Part shown: piece after piece, positions 16,374 to 24,197 of the stretch
Numbering within the stretch: position 1 is the stretch's first letter
Layout of the letters: every line of letters starts with the position of its first letter
Assembly: GCF_013317235.1 (NCBI RefSeq)
Contig: NZ_WLCM01000001.1
Location: forward strand, 200,850 to 264,849
Reading direction: 5' to 3'
Length of the DNA stretch: 64,000 bases
Source of the DNA: Leisingera sp. ANG59
Lineage (GTDB): Bacteria; Pseudomonadota; Alphaproteobacteria; Rhodobacterales; Rhodobacteraceae
Program-made: the position numbers and the translations under genes
Notes under the pieces: model-generated
What the model saw: the letters and a program-made list of their open reading frames with translations, nothing else
The model's database searches: none
What the model was told of the DNA's origin: nothing

Positions 16374-16399
16374 TGAAAAGGCCAGTGAAGGAGAATGTT

Positions 16400-16585
16400 A
16401 TGAGCGTAGACAATCAGGAGCGCATTGATCGCTTGGAAGCGGCCATCAAGGATCAGGAGGCCCACAAGAAGTTCATCTTGGACTTCGGCTTTACGATGAA
16501 TGGCCAGCCACCTGAAGTCTTGGCCAAAGAGCCGGATCGCATCATTGAACTGTATAAGAGGCTTATCGAGAAGTACCAGGAATGA
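16400..16585 (+). CDS. Small coiled-coil protein (61 aa)
   Basis: Starts MSVDNQERIDRLEAAIKDQE after AAGGAG. Nearly all helix with heptad-like spacing, charged and soluble. It is the first gene of a rightward run of small proteins. Function unknown. Confidence 0.65.
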   Translation: MSVDNQERIDRLEAAIKDQEAHKKFILDFGFTMNGQPPEVLAKEPDRIIELYKRLIEKYQE

Positions 16586-16678
16586 GAGAGTTCCCTTCCA
16601 CGCGCCGCGTGGCGGGGGCAGAGCCGGGGTGGGGCCGCAGTTTTCTTCCCCGGCGAAACCAGTAAAGGAGCGCGGGCG

Positions 16679-17002
16679 GTGGAGCTCGGAAAAGAGATCA
16701 AGTCAAGGATCTATGAAAATATTTTGGATAAAAATTTATCTGAGGAGCAAACCCGCAGGGAGCTTCAACAGGAAAGCGATGAGGCGCTAAGGACAATTTT
16801 GCATGTTCAGCCGGCGGAAAAATACAAAGCTGATTGGGGGCTCATCAAGGCATTCTCTCAAGTTGAGCTTGAACGTCGGACGCAGCGCGCATCTGAAAAG
16901 TTGGCCCTGAAGACGACGCGCTGGTCGACGGTCACCGGCGCAGTCGCTGCGATAGCAGGGGCGATCATAGGTGCCGTTCTGACGGTGTTCCTGGGGACTT
17001 AA
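16679..17002 (+). CDS. Small tail-anchored membrane protein (107 aa)
   Basis: GTG start at 16679 with AAAGGAG nine nt upstream. A charged helical N-terminal part (about 1-75) is followed by one C-terminal membrane segment (about 83-105: VTGAVAAIAGAIIGAVLTVF). It would be anchored in the inner membrane facing the cytoplasm. No family recognised. Confidence 0.65.
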   Translation: MELGKEIKSRIYENILDKNLSEEQTRRELQQESDEALRTILHVQPAEKYKADWGLIKAFSQVELERRTQRASEKLALKTTRWSTVTGAVAAIAGAIIGAVLTVFLGT

Positions 17003-17014
17003 TGGGAGAAAATC

Positions 17015-17197
17015 ATGGGGTATGTGGTTGCTATTGGAGGGTTTTTGGCTGGTATGTTTCTAATGATTACGGGTAGCCGAGAGCGCCAGGATGGGCCGAC
17101 CGAACAGGAGCGGCAACGGGGAACTGAAAAGCAAACCATCGGAGTAGCCCTATTGTTAGTTGCGCCTTTACTGGGTGTTCTGATTCAAGATTTTTAG
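17015..17197 (+). CDS. Small two-helix membrane protein (60 aa)
   Basis: Starts MGYVVAIGGFLAGMFLMITG. Two hydrophobic segments (3-19 and 42-58) flank a short charged loop (RERQDGPTEQERQRG), so it likely forms a hairpin in the inner membrane. It sits 12 nt after the tail-anchored protein, in one operon. Function unknown. Confidence 0.6.
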   Translation: MGYVVAIGGFLAGMFLMITGSRERQDGPTEQERQRGTEKQTIGVALLLVAPLLGVLIQDF

Positions 17198-17219
17198 TTT
17201 CCAGCTCAGGAGTATTGGT

Positions 17220-17777
17220 TTGAACATTTTCGATCTCGCTGCTGCATTCTTGTCGAAAATCAGTGCTTCACTTGTCTTCGCTGCTCTTTTTGCAAGTTCC
17301 TATGTTCTGTTTTGCCCTTCCCTACCTTCCGAGCTAGGGAGCGAAATCCGAGCGGTTTCCGGGATTGTGTTTGTCTTTGCTCTCGCCTGGCTTGGTTGGA
17401 CTTTTCTTGGTTGGGTGAAGACAGCGCTGGAAGACAATAGAAGCCGGAAAGCTGCCTTGGCCGTGATTGCTAGCAAGGCTGAAAAGCGGACTATCTCGGT
17501 ACTGCAGACGGACATACTATTCATGGTGAAGCGGTTTAGTGGCCTCAGTGGAATGTTAGCGAGGCGTGACAATCACCCTCAGGCTGCCGCCCAAATCTCG
17601 GACAAGTATGCAAGGTTAGAAGATCTTGGAGTTCAGACCCCGGAAATCGATCTCGCCGCAGCTGATTGGGAATTTGATCTACACTGCAAATTTTTGACCA
17701 TGGTCTCGTCGTTTCTCGGCAGCAGCGATATTGTGGTCGTTCGGCAACAGGCGGCCGCTTTCTTGGCGTCCAGATAA
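17220..17777 (+). CDS. SieB-like superinfection exclusion protein candidate
   Basis: 185 residues from a TTG start (CAGGAG seven nt upstream). Two membrane segments (about 14-32 and 44-66) with a proline-rich connecting loop are followed by a cytoplasmic helical domain. This topology and the sequence style of the membrane part resemble SieB/super-infection exclusion protein B of P22-like phages, which abort infection by other phages. The match is by pattern, so homology is not certain. Context (cargo operon of small membrane proteins) agrees. Confidence 0.5.
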   Translation: MNIFDLAAAFLSKISASLVFAALFASSYVLFCPSLPSELGSEIRAVSGIVFVFALAWLGWTFLGWVKTALEDNRSRKAALAVIASKAEKRTISVLQTDILFMVKRFSGLSGMLARRDNHPQAAAQISDKYARLEDLGVQTPEIDLAAADWEFDLHCKFLTMVSSFLGSSDIVVVRQQAAAFLASR

Positions 17778-17853
17778 GGAGAGCGCGACGATGAGGGCGA
17801 GGGTGAAGCGCGGATTGTTATGACTTTGGTGCGTTTTCTCTTTTTTGTGGATC

Positions 17854-18054
17854 ATGCTTGTAGTTTTCGGTGAGAACGTGCCACAGACCGTTGAGAACTA
17901 CCTGTCGGCTCGATCGCAGCCAGAACGAAGTGTTGCAATCGGCTTCGATAGTTCCGGAGATCAGCCTGCGTCCGTCCGAGCACGCCGTCTATTGGAGGCG
18001 TTTAATAGCCAAAAGAGATTGTCCAGCGTGCAAAAATTCTGCTGTCGGACATGA
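17854..18054 (+). CDS. Doubtful ORF (66 aa)
   Basis: Starts MLVVFGENVPQTVENYLSAR. Supported only by an ATGA overlap with the next small membrane ORF; there is no good ribosome site and no recognisable family. This 270-nt stretch has no better gene. It may be a decayed remnant. Confidence 0.22.
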   Translation: MLVVFGENVPQTVENYLSARSQPERSVAIGFDSSGDQPASVRARRLLEAFNSQKRLSSVQKFCCRT

Positions 18055-18161
18055 AACTCATGTTGGTGCCTCCGATTTTGGTGCTTCTTATTGGGGTAGG
18101 GCTGTTCTGGGCGGGTTCGGGCTTCACCAATAGGCCCACCCCTGCAAGTAAGTCCAAATAA
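18051..18161 (+). CDS. Very small membrane protein (36 aa)
   Basis: Starts MKLMLVPPILVLLIGVGLFW, one membrane helix followed by a short polar tail. The frame and composition suit a small membrane protein like its neighbours, but the ribosome site is weak. Spaced 38 nt from the next start. Confidence 0.4.
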   Translation: MKLMLVPPILVLLIGVGLFWAGSGFTNRPTPASKSK

Positions 18162-18199
18162 GGAGAGTGATTTGAAAGGAAAAGATTTTGAGGCGAGCT

Positions 18200-19021
18200 A
18201 TGAATCTTGAGGGAGTTGAAAAATCCCCGAAAGATTACACTGAGCAAAATCGGTTAGTCCTGTTCACCTGTGTGGCCGGAATGACGGGTTTCGTTGTGGC
18301 CGTTTACCTTGGGGCCTTCGCCAAGACTGCCGTCACTGAAATTCCACCCTGGCTGTCTGCTGTGGCTTCAGTACTTGCGACTGGCATTAGCGCAATAGCG
18401 GTTTTTCTGGTGGCAAGAACCCTTCAGGCAACACGGGAAACCCTAGCGGTTACCCACAATATGGCTGAAGATGCAAAGCAAGTCGGGGTGTCTCAGAGTA
18501 GGGCTTGGGTCTCTCCCGATATTGTTTCTACGCAAACCCGCGTGGACCCCAGCGAGAAGGTTGCCACATTTCAAGTAAATTTGAGAGTGCAAAACTATGG
18601 GCGTTCACCTGCTACCAGCGTTTGGACGCGTGCCCAGGTGATTTACCATAAATATGGTGACGGCAAATTGGAGGAGACTGTAAGCTTGTCTTGCGTTGGA
18701 CTGAAGGATAGCCTGAGCTTCGCACCTCATAGCATTTTTCCCGGAAAAATGTTCGAGCAGTCAAGCATCCTGTCGTTTTCTGAGGCCGACCTCAAGATTG
18801 AGTGCGAAAGGAATGACGGCAGTGTGTGCCCCATACTTGTGGTTTCCGCAGTTTACAAATGCTCCCATACAGGCGGGCTGCATCAAACGGTTTTCGCATA
18901 TCTACTGGGTTTTCCTTCACCTACTCACGCAGGTGTCTTGGAGCAGATCTACCCACGAAGTGAAGGCTGGATGCCCAAAGATATTCATATCGGCTTTTTG
19001 TGTCATTCTATGGCGGACTAG
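18200..19021 (+). CDS. Two-helix membrane protein with soluble C-domain (273 aa)
   Basis: ATG 18200 (GAGGCGAG upstream; TTG 18188 is an alternative). Two membrane segments (about 22-42 and 52-72) precede a coiled-coil stretch and a beta-rich domain of about 170 residues with several Cys. The first part (WLSAVASVLATGISAIAVFL then ARTLQATRETLAVT) follows a layout common in uncharacterised phage and bacterial envelope proteins. Belongs to the cargo operon; function unknown. Confidence 0.65.
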   Translation: MNLEGVEKSPKDYTEQNRLVLFTCVAGMTGFVVAVYLGAFAKTAVTEIPPWLSAVASVLATGISAIAVFLVARTLQATRETLAVTHNMAEDAKQVGVSQSRAWVSPDIVSTQTRVDPSEKVATFQVNLRVQNYGRSPATSVWTRAQVIYHKYGDGKLEETVSLSCVGLKDSLSFAPHSIFPGKMFEQSSILSFSEADLKIECERNDGSVCPILVVSAVYKCSHTGGLHQTVFAYLLGFPSPTHAGVLEQIYPRSEGWMPKDIHIGFLCHSMAD

Positions 19022-19048
19022 GGCAATAGTCCAAGTAAGGAGCGAGGT

Positions 19049-19177
19049 ATGAAGCGGAAAAAGCGCGCTGGAAAGGTGGCACGGCTTGGCGATGCGCTTC
19101 TGCTCGTGGCTGGGTTCGGGATTCTGTTCCTGCTGATCAGGAGCGTCTACCATTTCTTAATGCCGCTGTTTCTTTAA
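19049..19177 (+). CDS. Small single-helix membrane protein (42 aa)
   Basis: MKRKKRAGKVARLGDALLLV... with a highly basic N-terminus and one membrane helix (about 17-38). Strong TAAGGAGCGAGG ribosome site. The positive-inside rule places the N-terminus in the cytoplasm. No family known. Confidence 0.6.
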   Translation: MKRKKRAGKVARLGDALLLVAGFGILFLLIRSVYHFLMPLFL

Positions 19178-19221
19178 GGATAGGCCTTCCCTCGATCAGC
19201 ACCCTCAATTAAGACGCCGAC

Positions 19222-19497
19222 ATGTTGAAGCGCGGCGGAACAAAACTTGGCGTCATCAGAAATCACCATCTGTTTGTAGAGTGCGGCGCGCCTGGGTGCG
19301 AGCACACCGGGGAAGTCAGGGTTTCAGTCCTTATAGACCGGCTCGGGGATGCTGCGACTGTGGCGCAGGCGATTGAGCGCATGCGCTGCGCCAAGTGCAA
19401 ACTGCAGATGATCAAGGAATACCGGATCGTTTATGCGGGCGGTTCATGGTCGGCAATGCGTTGCGCAGAGCAAGGTCGGCCAAAGCCCATGGGCTAG
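19222..19497 (+). CDS. Zinc-ribbon protein (91 aa)
   Basis: Starts MLKRGGTKLGVIRNHHLFVE. Cys21, Cys26, Cys56 and Cys59 (CGAPGCEH and MRCAKCK) form a likely zinc site. Small soluble protein at the junction between cargo and lysis genes. Function unknown; nucleic-acid binding is a guess. Confidence 0.6.
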   Translation: MLKRGGTKLGVIRNHHLFVECGAPGCEHTGEVRVSVLIDRLGDAATVAQAIERMRCAKCKLQMIKEYRIVYAGGSWSAMRCAEQGRPKPMG

Positions 19498-19510
19498 TAG
19501 GCCTCTAGAA

Positions 19511-19528
19511 GGAAAATCCGCCAGAGGG
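19511..19528 (+). repeat. Phage repeat motif, copy 1
   Basis: GGAAAATCCGCCAGAGGG in the gap before the lysis cassette. Unlike the other four copies, no hairpin follows directly; a 6-bp stem with AAA loop lies at 19553-19567, and an upstream CCTCT (19502) can pair with AGAGG of the motif. Confidence 0.7.
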
Positions 19529-19580
19529 CAAAAATCACATACCGCGCGACTTTGCTCGAAACGAGCACAAGGGCGCCCGC

Positions 19581-19829
19581 ATGACGCTTTACGAACGCAT
19601 TGAACAGGCTTCAACCGGGCTGGCGGTAACCGCGGTCGCTGCCATCGGCTCCGGCGGGCTCTGGCTGGTGCGCCGCATTTTCACCAATCAGCAGCAGATC
19701 GAGCTGCTGCAGCGCGAGATCGAGGTGCGCGACGAGCGCCGCGACGAAGACCGCGAGGCGCTGGCCGAGGTGCGCCAGGACGTGCGCGAGATGCGCGGCG
19801 AGATCCGCGAAATCCTTCATCGAAAGTGA
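19581..19829 (+). CDS. Membrane-anchored coiled-coil protein of lysis cassette
   Basis: 82 residues: one N-terminal membrane segment (about 12-33) followed by a long charged coiled coil (36-80). The shape is like phage Rz/i-spanin or antiholin-type proteins, and it sits just before the holin-endolysin. However, a separate one-gene spanin follows, so its exact role is open. Confidence 0.6.
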   Translation: MTLYERIEQASTGLAVTAVAAIGSGGLWLVRRIFTNQQQIELLQREIEVRDERRDEDREALAEVRQDVREMRGEIREILHRK

Positions 19830-19871
19830 CCGGGCAACGCCCCGGTGGCGGGGTGAAAGGAGAGTTTTGCC

Positions 19872-20597
19872 ATGAAACTGATCGACAACTGGCGGCAGGT
19901 GTTTAGGGGCGCGTGGTCCATCCATCTGGTGCTGATCGCAACGGTGATATCTGCGCTGGCTGCTTTCCTTGGCACTACATCGGCAGAAGAGCTAGGTATG
20001 AACCCGGTCTATTTTGCGGCGGCCGCGGCTGTCATCAACGCACTGGCTATCCCCGCGCGGCTGATCATGCAGAATGGTTTGTCGGCGCTGCAGCAGTATA
20101 GGCGCGACGAGAGCGGGGCAGTCCGGCGGCGCGGTCTTGTGGGGCTTGGCGGCGGTGCCTTGGTGATCGCGCTTGCAACGCCTTTCATTGCGCAGTGGGA
20201 GGGCGTTCGATTGCAAGCCTACCGCGACATTGTCGGGGTTCCGACCATCTGTTTCGGGGATACCCATAGCGTGCAGATGGGCGACAGATCGACCATGGCG
20301 GATTGCGTGCAGCGGCTCGAGGACGATGTGCAGGCCTTCTATTCCGAGATCGCGCCCTGCATGACTAACCCCGGTATTCCGCCGGGTGTGCAGGCTTCAA
20401 TGCTCGAACTGGCCTTCAATGTCGGCTCCCCGTCCGTTTGCCGGTCGACGATGATGCGGCTGGCCAATGCCGGGCAATACCAGGCCGCTTGTGATGAGCT
20501 GCGGCGATGGGTGATTGCGGGCGGCAGGCGGATACGTGGTCTGGAAAACCGCCGCGCGGATAGCAAGCGCAGTCTGTGTATGCGAGGGCTGACCTGA
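19872..20597 (+). CDS. Holin-endolysin fusion (GH24 lysozyme)
   Basis: 241 residues. Residues 1-75 (MKLIDNWRQVFRGAWSIHLV...) look like a whole small holin of the kind usually encoded separately, with two membrane segments (about 15-35 and 45-65). Residues 85-107 form a third, weakly hydrophobic segment typical of SAR endolysins. Residues 108-241 form a T4-type lysozyme domain with the E-x8-D-x5-T triad (Glu110, Asp119, Thr125). The frame is continuous with no internal ribosome site seen. One protein would therefore cover membrane timing and wall hydrolysis. Confidence 0.8.
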   Translation: MKLIDNWRQVFRGAWSIHLVLIATVISALAAFLGTTSAEELGMNPVYFAAAAAVINALAIPARLIMQNGLSALQQYRRDESGAVRRRGLVGLGGGALVIALATPFIAQWEGVRLQAYRDIVGVPTICFGDTHSVQMGDRSTMADCVQRLEDDVQAFYSEIAPCMTNPGIPPGVQASMLELAFNVGSPSVCRSTMMRLANAGQYQAACDELRRWVIAGGRRIRGLENRRADSKRSLCMRGLT

Positions 20598-20980
20598 TGC
20601 GCTGGCTGCCTTGCCTCTTCCTCTGCCTCGCTCTGGCGTCCTGTGGATCGCTCGCCGGGAAACTGGCGGGCACCATCGGCGGCGGTACGAACGTGGCGGC
20701 GAATGTGCAGGCCGGGCGCACCAATGCCCAGACGGTCGGGCAGGCTGAGGTCTCCGATCAACGGATCATCAGGCCGCAGGCGCGCAGCATCGAGCAGAGC
20801 ACGGGCCGCACGGGCGTGCGCAGCGACAGCGTGCAGACAATCGTGGTGCATGAAGAGCCGCGGCCTTGGCTGCTGCTGGTTGCCCTGGCTGGCTGGCTGC
20901 TGCCGACACCTGCGCAGATCGGCGCTGCGTTCCTGTCAGTTGTTGCCAGACCTTTTCGCGGGTCCTTCCCCGGGGGGTAA
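20597..20980 (+). CDS. Unimolecular spanin-like lipoprotein
   Basis: 127 residues from ATG 20597, overlapping the endolysin stop. A lipobox (LALASC, Cys16) would anchor the N-terminus in the outer membrane. A periplasmic stretch holds NVAANVQAGRTNAQTVG, and a C-terminal membrane segment (about 93-115) would span the inner membrane. One protein linking both membranes is the u-spanin layout, and the sequence style fits the 'bacteriophage spanin2' group. Position after the endolysin supports the last step of lysis. Confidence 0.75.
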   Translation: MRWLPCLFLCLALASCGSLAGKLAGTIGGGTNVAANVQAGRTNAQTVGQAEVSDQRIIRPQARSIEQSTGRTGVRSDSVQTIVVHEEPRPWLLLVALAGWLLPTPAQIGAAFLSVVARPFRGSFPGG

Positions 20981-21152
20981 GCCATGTGGGTACGCGCATA
21001 CGCAGAAAATCATTTGTGCGTGGGGCTGGGGGGTAGGGTTGTTTATTATATAGCCCGCGCAAGCTGCTGACGTGAAACGACAAATTCAACTGAGAAAGTA
21101 AAATTGCGAGTTCTCGGCCCGGTTGGGCGGTTTGCAATAGCTGGGGGCGTAA

Positions 21153-21707
21153 GTGGCTGGCAATAAAAAGAAAACACGGGGCAGAGAAGTAAACCGCACC
21201 GAGCTTGCGGAAATCAACGGTGTGTCGCTGCCGACCGTCGACGAGTGGGTGCGCCGCGGCTGCCCGGTGGTGCAGCGCGGCGGGCGCGGCCGGGCTTGGA
21301 AATTCAACACCGCCGAGGTGCGCAGCTGGCGGGATGATGACATCCGGGCGCAGGCCGACCACGGCCCCAGCGCCACCAAGGAACAGCTGATCCTGCGCAA
21401 GCTGGCAGCCGAGACTGAACAGGCCGAGCTGGACCTTGCCAAGGCCAGGGAACAGGTGGTGCCGGTCGAGCAGCTCGAGCGCGCCTTGCAGAAGGCTTTC
21501 GGCGAGGTGCGGGCAGGCCTGCGCAATGTGGTGCCGAGCCGGGCCGCCCGGCGCCTGATTGGGGAGACTGATGAAACGGCCTTCAAGGAAGTTTTGCTGG
21601 AAGAGGTCGACCAGGCACTGACCGCGCTGGCCGACGATGATCTGATTTTCGAGGAAGACATCGAAGGCGGCGAGGACGAAGAGGGCGAGGGGGCGAAAGG
21701 TGAGTGA
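21153..21707 (+). CDS. Terminase small subunit (Nu1-like)
   Basis: 184 residues from a GTG start. An N-terminal winged helix (NRTELAEINGVSLPTVDEWV) recognises packaging sites in lambda Nu1; it is followed by an oligomerising helical part and an acidic C-terminal tail that would contact the large subunit. GTGA overlap with the large-subunit gene. Confidence 0.88.
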   Translation: MAGNKKKTRGREVNRTELAEINGVSLPTVDEWVRRGCPVVQRGGRGRAWKFNTAEVRSWRDDDIRAQADHGPSATKEQLILRKLAAETEQAELDLAKAREQVVPVEQLERALQKAFGEVRAGLRNVVPSRAARRLIGETDETAFKEVLLEEVDQALTALADDDLIFEEDIEGGEDEEGEGAKGE

Positions 21708-23650
21708 ACGCCCGGGCTGATTTTTCCAATGCCCGCGCGATCATTCGCGCATCGCGCCGGGCCCGCGCCTTTCTGCGCCCGCCGCCCAAGCTGAAACCTT
21801 CGGAATGGGCCGAGGCGAATATTCAGATCCCGGTCGGCAATGCCGTGCCGGGTCCGCTGCGTTTCGACAATGCCCCATATCAGCGGGAAGTGGTCGACAT
21901 GACCGCGGATCCGCGTTGCGAACGGGTCACCCTGATGTGGGGCGCCCAGGTCGGCAAGACACAGACGGCGCTGGCGGCACAGGCCTACCGGATCGCCTTT
22001 GACCCGGTGTCGCAGATGATGATGCAGCCGAGCCAGGGCGACCTGACCACCTGGCTAGAAACCAAATTCAACCCGCTGGTTGATGCCAATACCGATATGC
22101 AGGAGCTGATCGCCAAGCCGCGCGGGCGGGATGGGGTCAACAACCAGCGCATGAAGAGCTATCCCGGCGGCTTCCTCATGTTCAGCTGGTCGGGATCGCC
22201 GAAGACGATGCGCGGCCGGTCGGCGCCCTTCATCGTCTGCGATGAAACTGATGGCTATGACCGCACCCAGGAAGGCCACCCGGTCGGGCTGCTGTGGCAG
22301 CGTGCGGCGACCTTTGGCGACCAGCGGCTGCTGCTGGAAATCAGCACCCCGACGCTGAAGGGGGCAAGCTGGATCGAAACAGCGTTCCTAGAAGGCGATC
22401 AGCGGCATTTCCATGTTGCCTGCCCGCACTGCGGCCATGTGCAAACCCTGAAATGGTCGCAGGTGGATTGGGACAGGGATGAAAACGGCGACCACCTGCC
22501 AGAAACAGCGACCTACCTTTGCGAGGGGGAGGGCTGCGGCACCGCCTGGAATGACGGGGAGCGGGTGGCGGCGATCCGCAACGCCGAGCGCGAGGGCGGC
22601 GGCTGGATCGCAAAGAAGCCATTCCGGGGCCATGCCTCTTACCATCTTTCCGAGTTGTACAGCTGTTTCCGGCGGCTGAAAGACATCGTGCAATCCTTCC
22701 TCGACAAGAAGGCTGCGGGCGATCTGCAAACATTCGTGAACGTGTCGCTCGCCGAGACCTGGGAAGAAGAGGGCGACCGGCTCGAGGCTGCCGTGCTGAT
22801 GAAGCGGGCGGAAGAATTCGCGGCACCGGTGCCGATGGGGGCAGGCGTGCTGACCGCTGGCATCGACATGCAGACCGACCGCCTCGAGGTTGAGGTGGTG
22901 GGTTGGGGACTGGGGGAAGAATCCTGGTCGGTCGACTACCGGACCTTCTGGGGCGATCCCCTGCTGCCGGATGTCTGGCAGGAGCTTGATGATCTGCTTT
23001 CGGAGACTTGGACCCATGAAACGGGAACTGAGCTGCGGATATCTGCGGCCTGTCTCGACACCGGCGGCACCACCGGCGGCTATACCCAGGCGGCCTATGA
23101 CTATGCCCGCAAGCGGCTGGGCCGGAAGGTGTTTGCGATCAAGGGTGTTGGCGGCTGGGGCCGCCCCATCGTCACGGCGCCGACGAAGATCAGGCAGCGC
23201 GGCGAGCGTCCTGTGCATCTGCATCCCATCGGCGTTGATGAGGCAAAAGTAGTGGTGGCGCAGCGCGCGCGGATCTCGGAGCCGGGCAAGGGTTATTGCC
23301 ACTTCCCGCTTGGGCGTGATCCGGCCTGGTTCGACATGTTCACGGCCGAGGCGCTGCGCACCCGCTTTGTCAAAGGCTTCGCCGTGCGGGAATGGCACAA
23401 CGTGCGCCCTAGAAACGAGGCTTTCGACTGCCGGGTCTACGCCTACGCCGCGCTGCGCATTCTGAACCCCAACGTTGCCCGGCTGGTGCGCGCCTTGGAA
23501 GACCAGGGACGGGAACAGGAGGCGGAGGCCGCCGAAGGTCCGCAGGAGGCAGCCGCCGGAAATCCGCCAGAGGCTGAAAAGCCTGCGGCACCCGATGCTG
23601 CGAAAAAGCGCGCCTGGAAGCCGAAGAAACGGCGGCGGCGCGCGCACTGA
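21704..23650 (+). CDS. Terminase large subunit (lambda GpA type)
   Basis: 648 residues. ATPase motor with a Walker-A-like GAQVGKT (80-86) and Walker B FIVCDETDGY. A zinc-binding loop (CPHCGHV ... CEGEGCG) follows, then the nuclease domain (AGIDMQTDRLEVEVVGWG). Cuts concatemers and pumps DNA into proheads. GTG start overlaps the small subunit. The last 50 residues are basic and low-complexity (KKRAWKPKKRRRR) and include the translated repeat motif (copy 2). Confidence 0.95.
   Translation: MNARADFSNARAIIRASRRARAFLRPPPKLKPSEWAEANIQIPVGNAVPGPLRFDNAPYQREVVDMTADPRCERVTLMWGAQVGKTQTALAAQAYRIAFDPVSQMMMQPSQGDLTTWLETKFNPLVDANTDMQELIAKPRGRDGVNNQRMKSYPGGFLMFSWSGSPKTMRGRSAPFIVCDETDGYDRTQEGHPVGLLWQRAATFGDQRLLLEISTPTLKGASWIETAFLEGDQRHFHVACPHCGHVQTLKWSQVDWDRDENGDHLPETATYLCEGEGCGTAWNDGERVAAIRNAEREGGGWIAKKPFRGHASYHLSELYSCFRRLKDIVQSFLDKKAAGDLQTFVNVSLAETWEEEGDRLEAAVLMKRAEEFAAPVPMGAGVLTAGIDMQTDRLEVEVVGWGLGEESWSVDYRTFWGDPLLPDVWQELDDLLSETWTHETGTELRISAACLDTGGTTGGYTQAAYDYARKRLGRKVFAIKGVGGWGRPIVTAPTKIRQRGERPVHLHPIGVDEAKVVVAQRARISEPGKGYCHFPLGRDPAWFDMFTAEALRTRFVKGFAVREWHNVRPRNEAFDCRVYAYAALRILNPNVARLVRALEDQGREQEAEAAEGPQEAAAGNPPEAEKPAAPDAAKKRAWKPKKRRRRAH
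23558..23588 (+). repeat. Phage repeat motif, copy 2 (in terminase gene)
   Basis: GGAAATCCGCCAGAGG followed by AGGCT-GAAA-AGCCT (23571-23584), a 5-bp stem with a GNRA loop, with an outer CCGC/GCGG pairing. Translated as GNPPEAEKP within the low-complexity end of the terminase. Confidence 0.75.
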
Positions 23651-23663
23651 ATAAGGTGAGACC

Positions 23664-24197
23664 GTGGGCAGCATTCCTGGCGAAATCGGGGCGGGGGTAA
23701 CTTTCCGGGCAGAGATCGAGCTGCCCGTTTATCCTGCGCCGGAATGGTCGCTGTCGCTGATCCTGCGCGGCCCGGGCCAGATCGACCTGACCGGGACACC
23801 GTCAGGCACCGGCCACCAGTTGCAGGCGTTGGCCAGCACCACCGCCAGCTGGCAGCCCGGCCGCTACCGGTATGAGCTGCGGGCGACCGATGGCACCGAT
23901 GTGGTGAAGGTCGAGACCGGCGAGGTGGTGATCGCGCCGGATCTGTCCGCGCAGCCCGCCGGGTATGACGGGCGCAACCATGTGCGGCGGGTGCTCGATG
24001 CCATCGAGGCGGTGATCGAAAACCGCGCAACCATCGATCAGCAGAGCTACCAGATCAACAACCGCTCGCTGTCGCGCACGCCGCTGGGTGATCTTCTGAA
24101 ACTGCGCGACAAGTACCGCGCCGAGCTGGCCGCGCAGAAACGCGCCCGCCGCGGCGCGGCGCTTGGCCGCACCTACAAGGTGCGTTTCACATGCTGA
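23664..24197 (+). CDS. Head-tail joining-like protein (GpW position)
   Basis: 177 residues from GTG 23664. The N-terminal half is beta-rich and immunoglobulin-like (VTFRAEIELPVYP... RYELRATDG). The C-terminal half is helical (HVRRVLDAIEAVIENRATID then SRTPLGDLLKLRDKYRAELA). It sits between terminase and portal where lambda W lies, and the C-terminal helices resemble gpW-type connectors. Overlaps the portal start by 7 nt. Confidence 0.6.
   Translation: MGSIPGEIGAGVTFRAEIELPVYPAPEWSLSLILRGPGQIDLTGTPSGTGHQLQALASTTASWQPGRYRYELRATDGTDVVKVETGEVVIAPDLSAQPAGYDGRNHVRRVLDAIEAVIENRATIDQQSYQINNRSLSRTPLGDLLKLRDKYRAELAAQKRARRGAALGRTYKVRFTC

Larger units (their letters stand above)
15805..16399. other. 595-nt non-coding region rich in repeats
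   Basis: Lies between the leftward unknown cargo gene and the rightward small-membrane-protein operon, so it must hold divergent promoters. It holds a 20-bp tandem duplication (16078-16117), a strong hairpin (16128-16154) and two further inverted repeats (16287-16325, 16351-16373). I find no credible gene. Confidence 0.6.
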
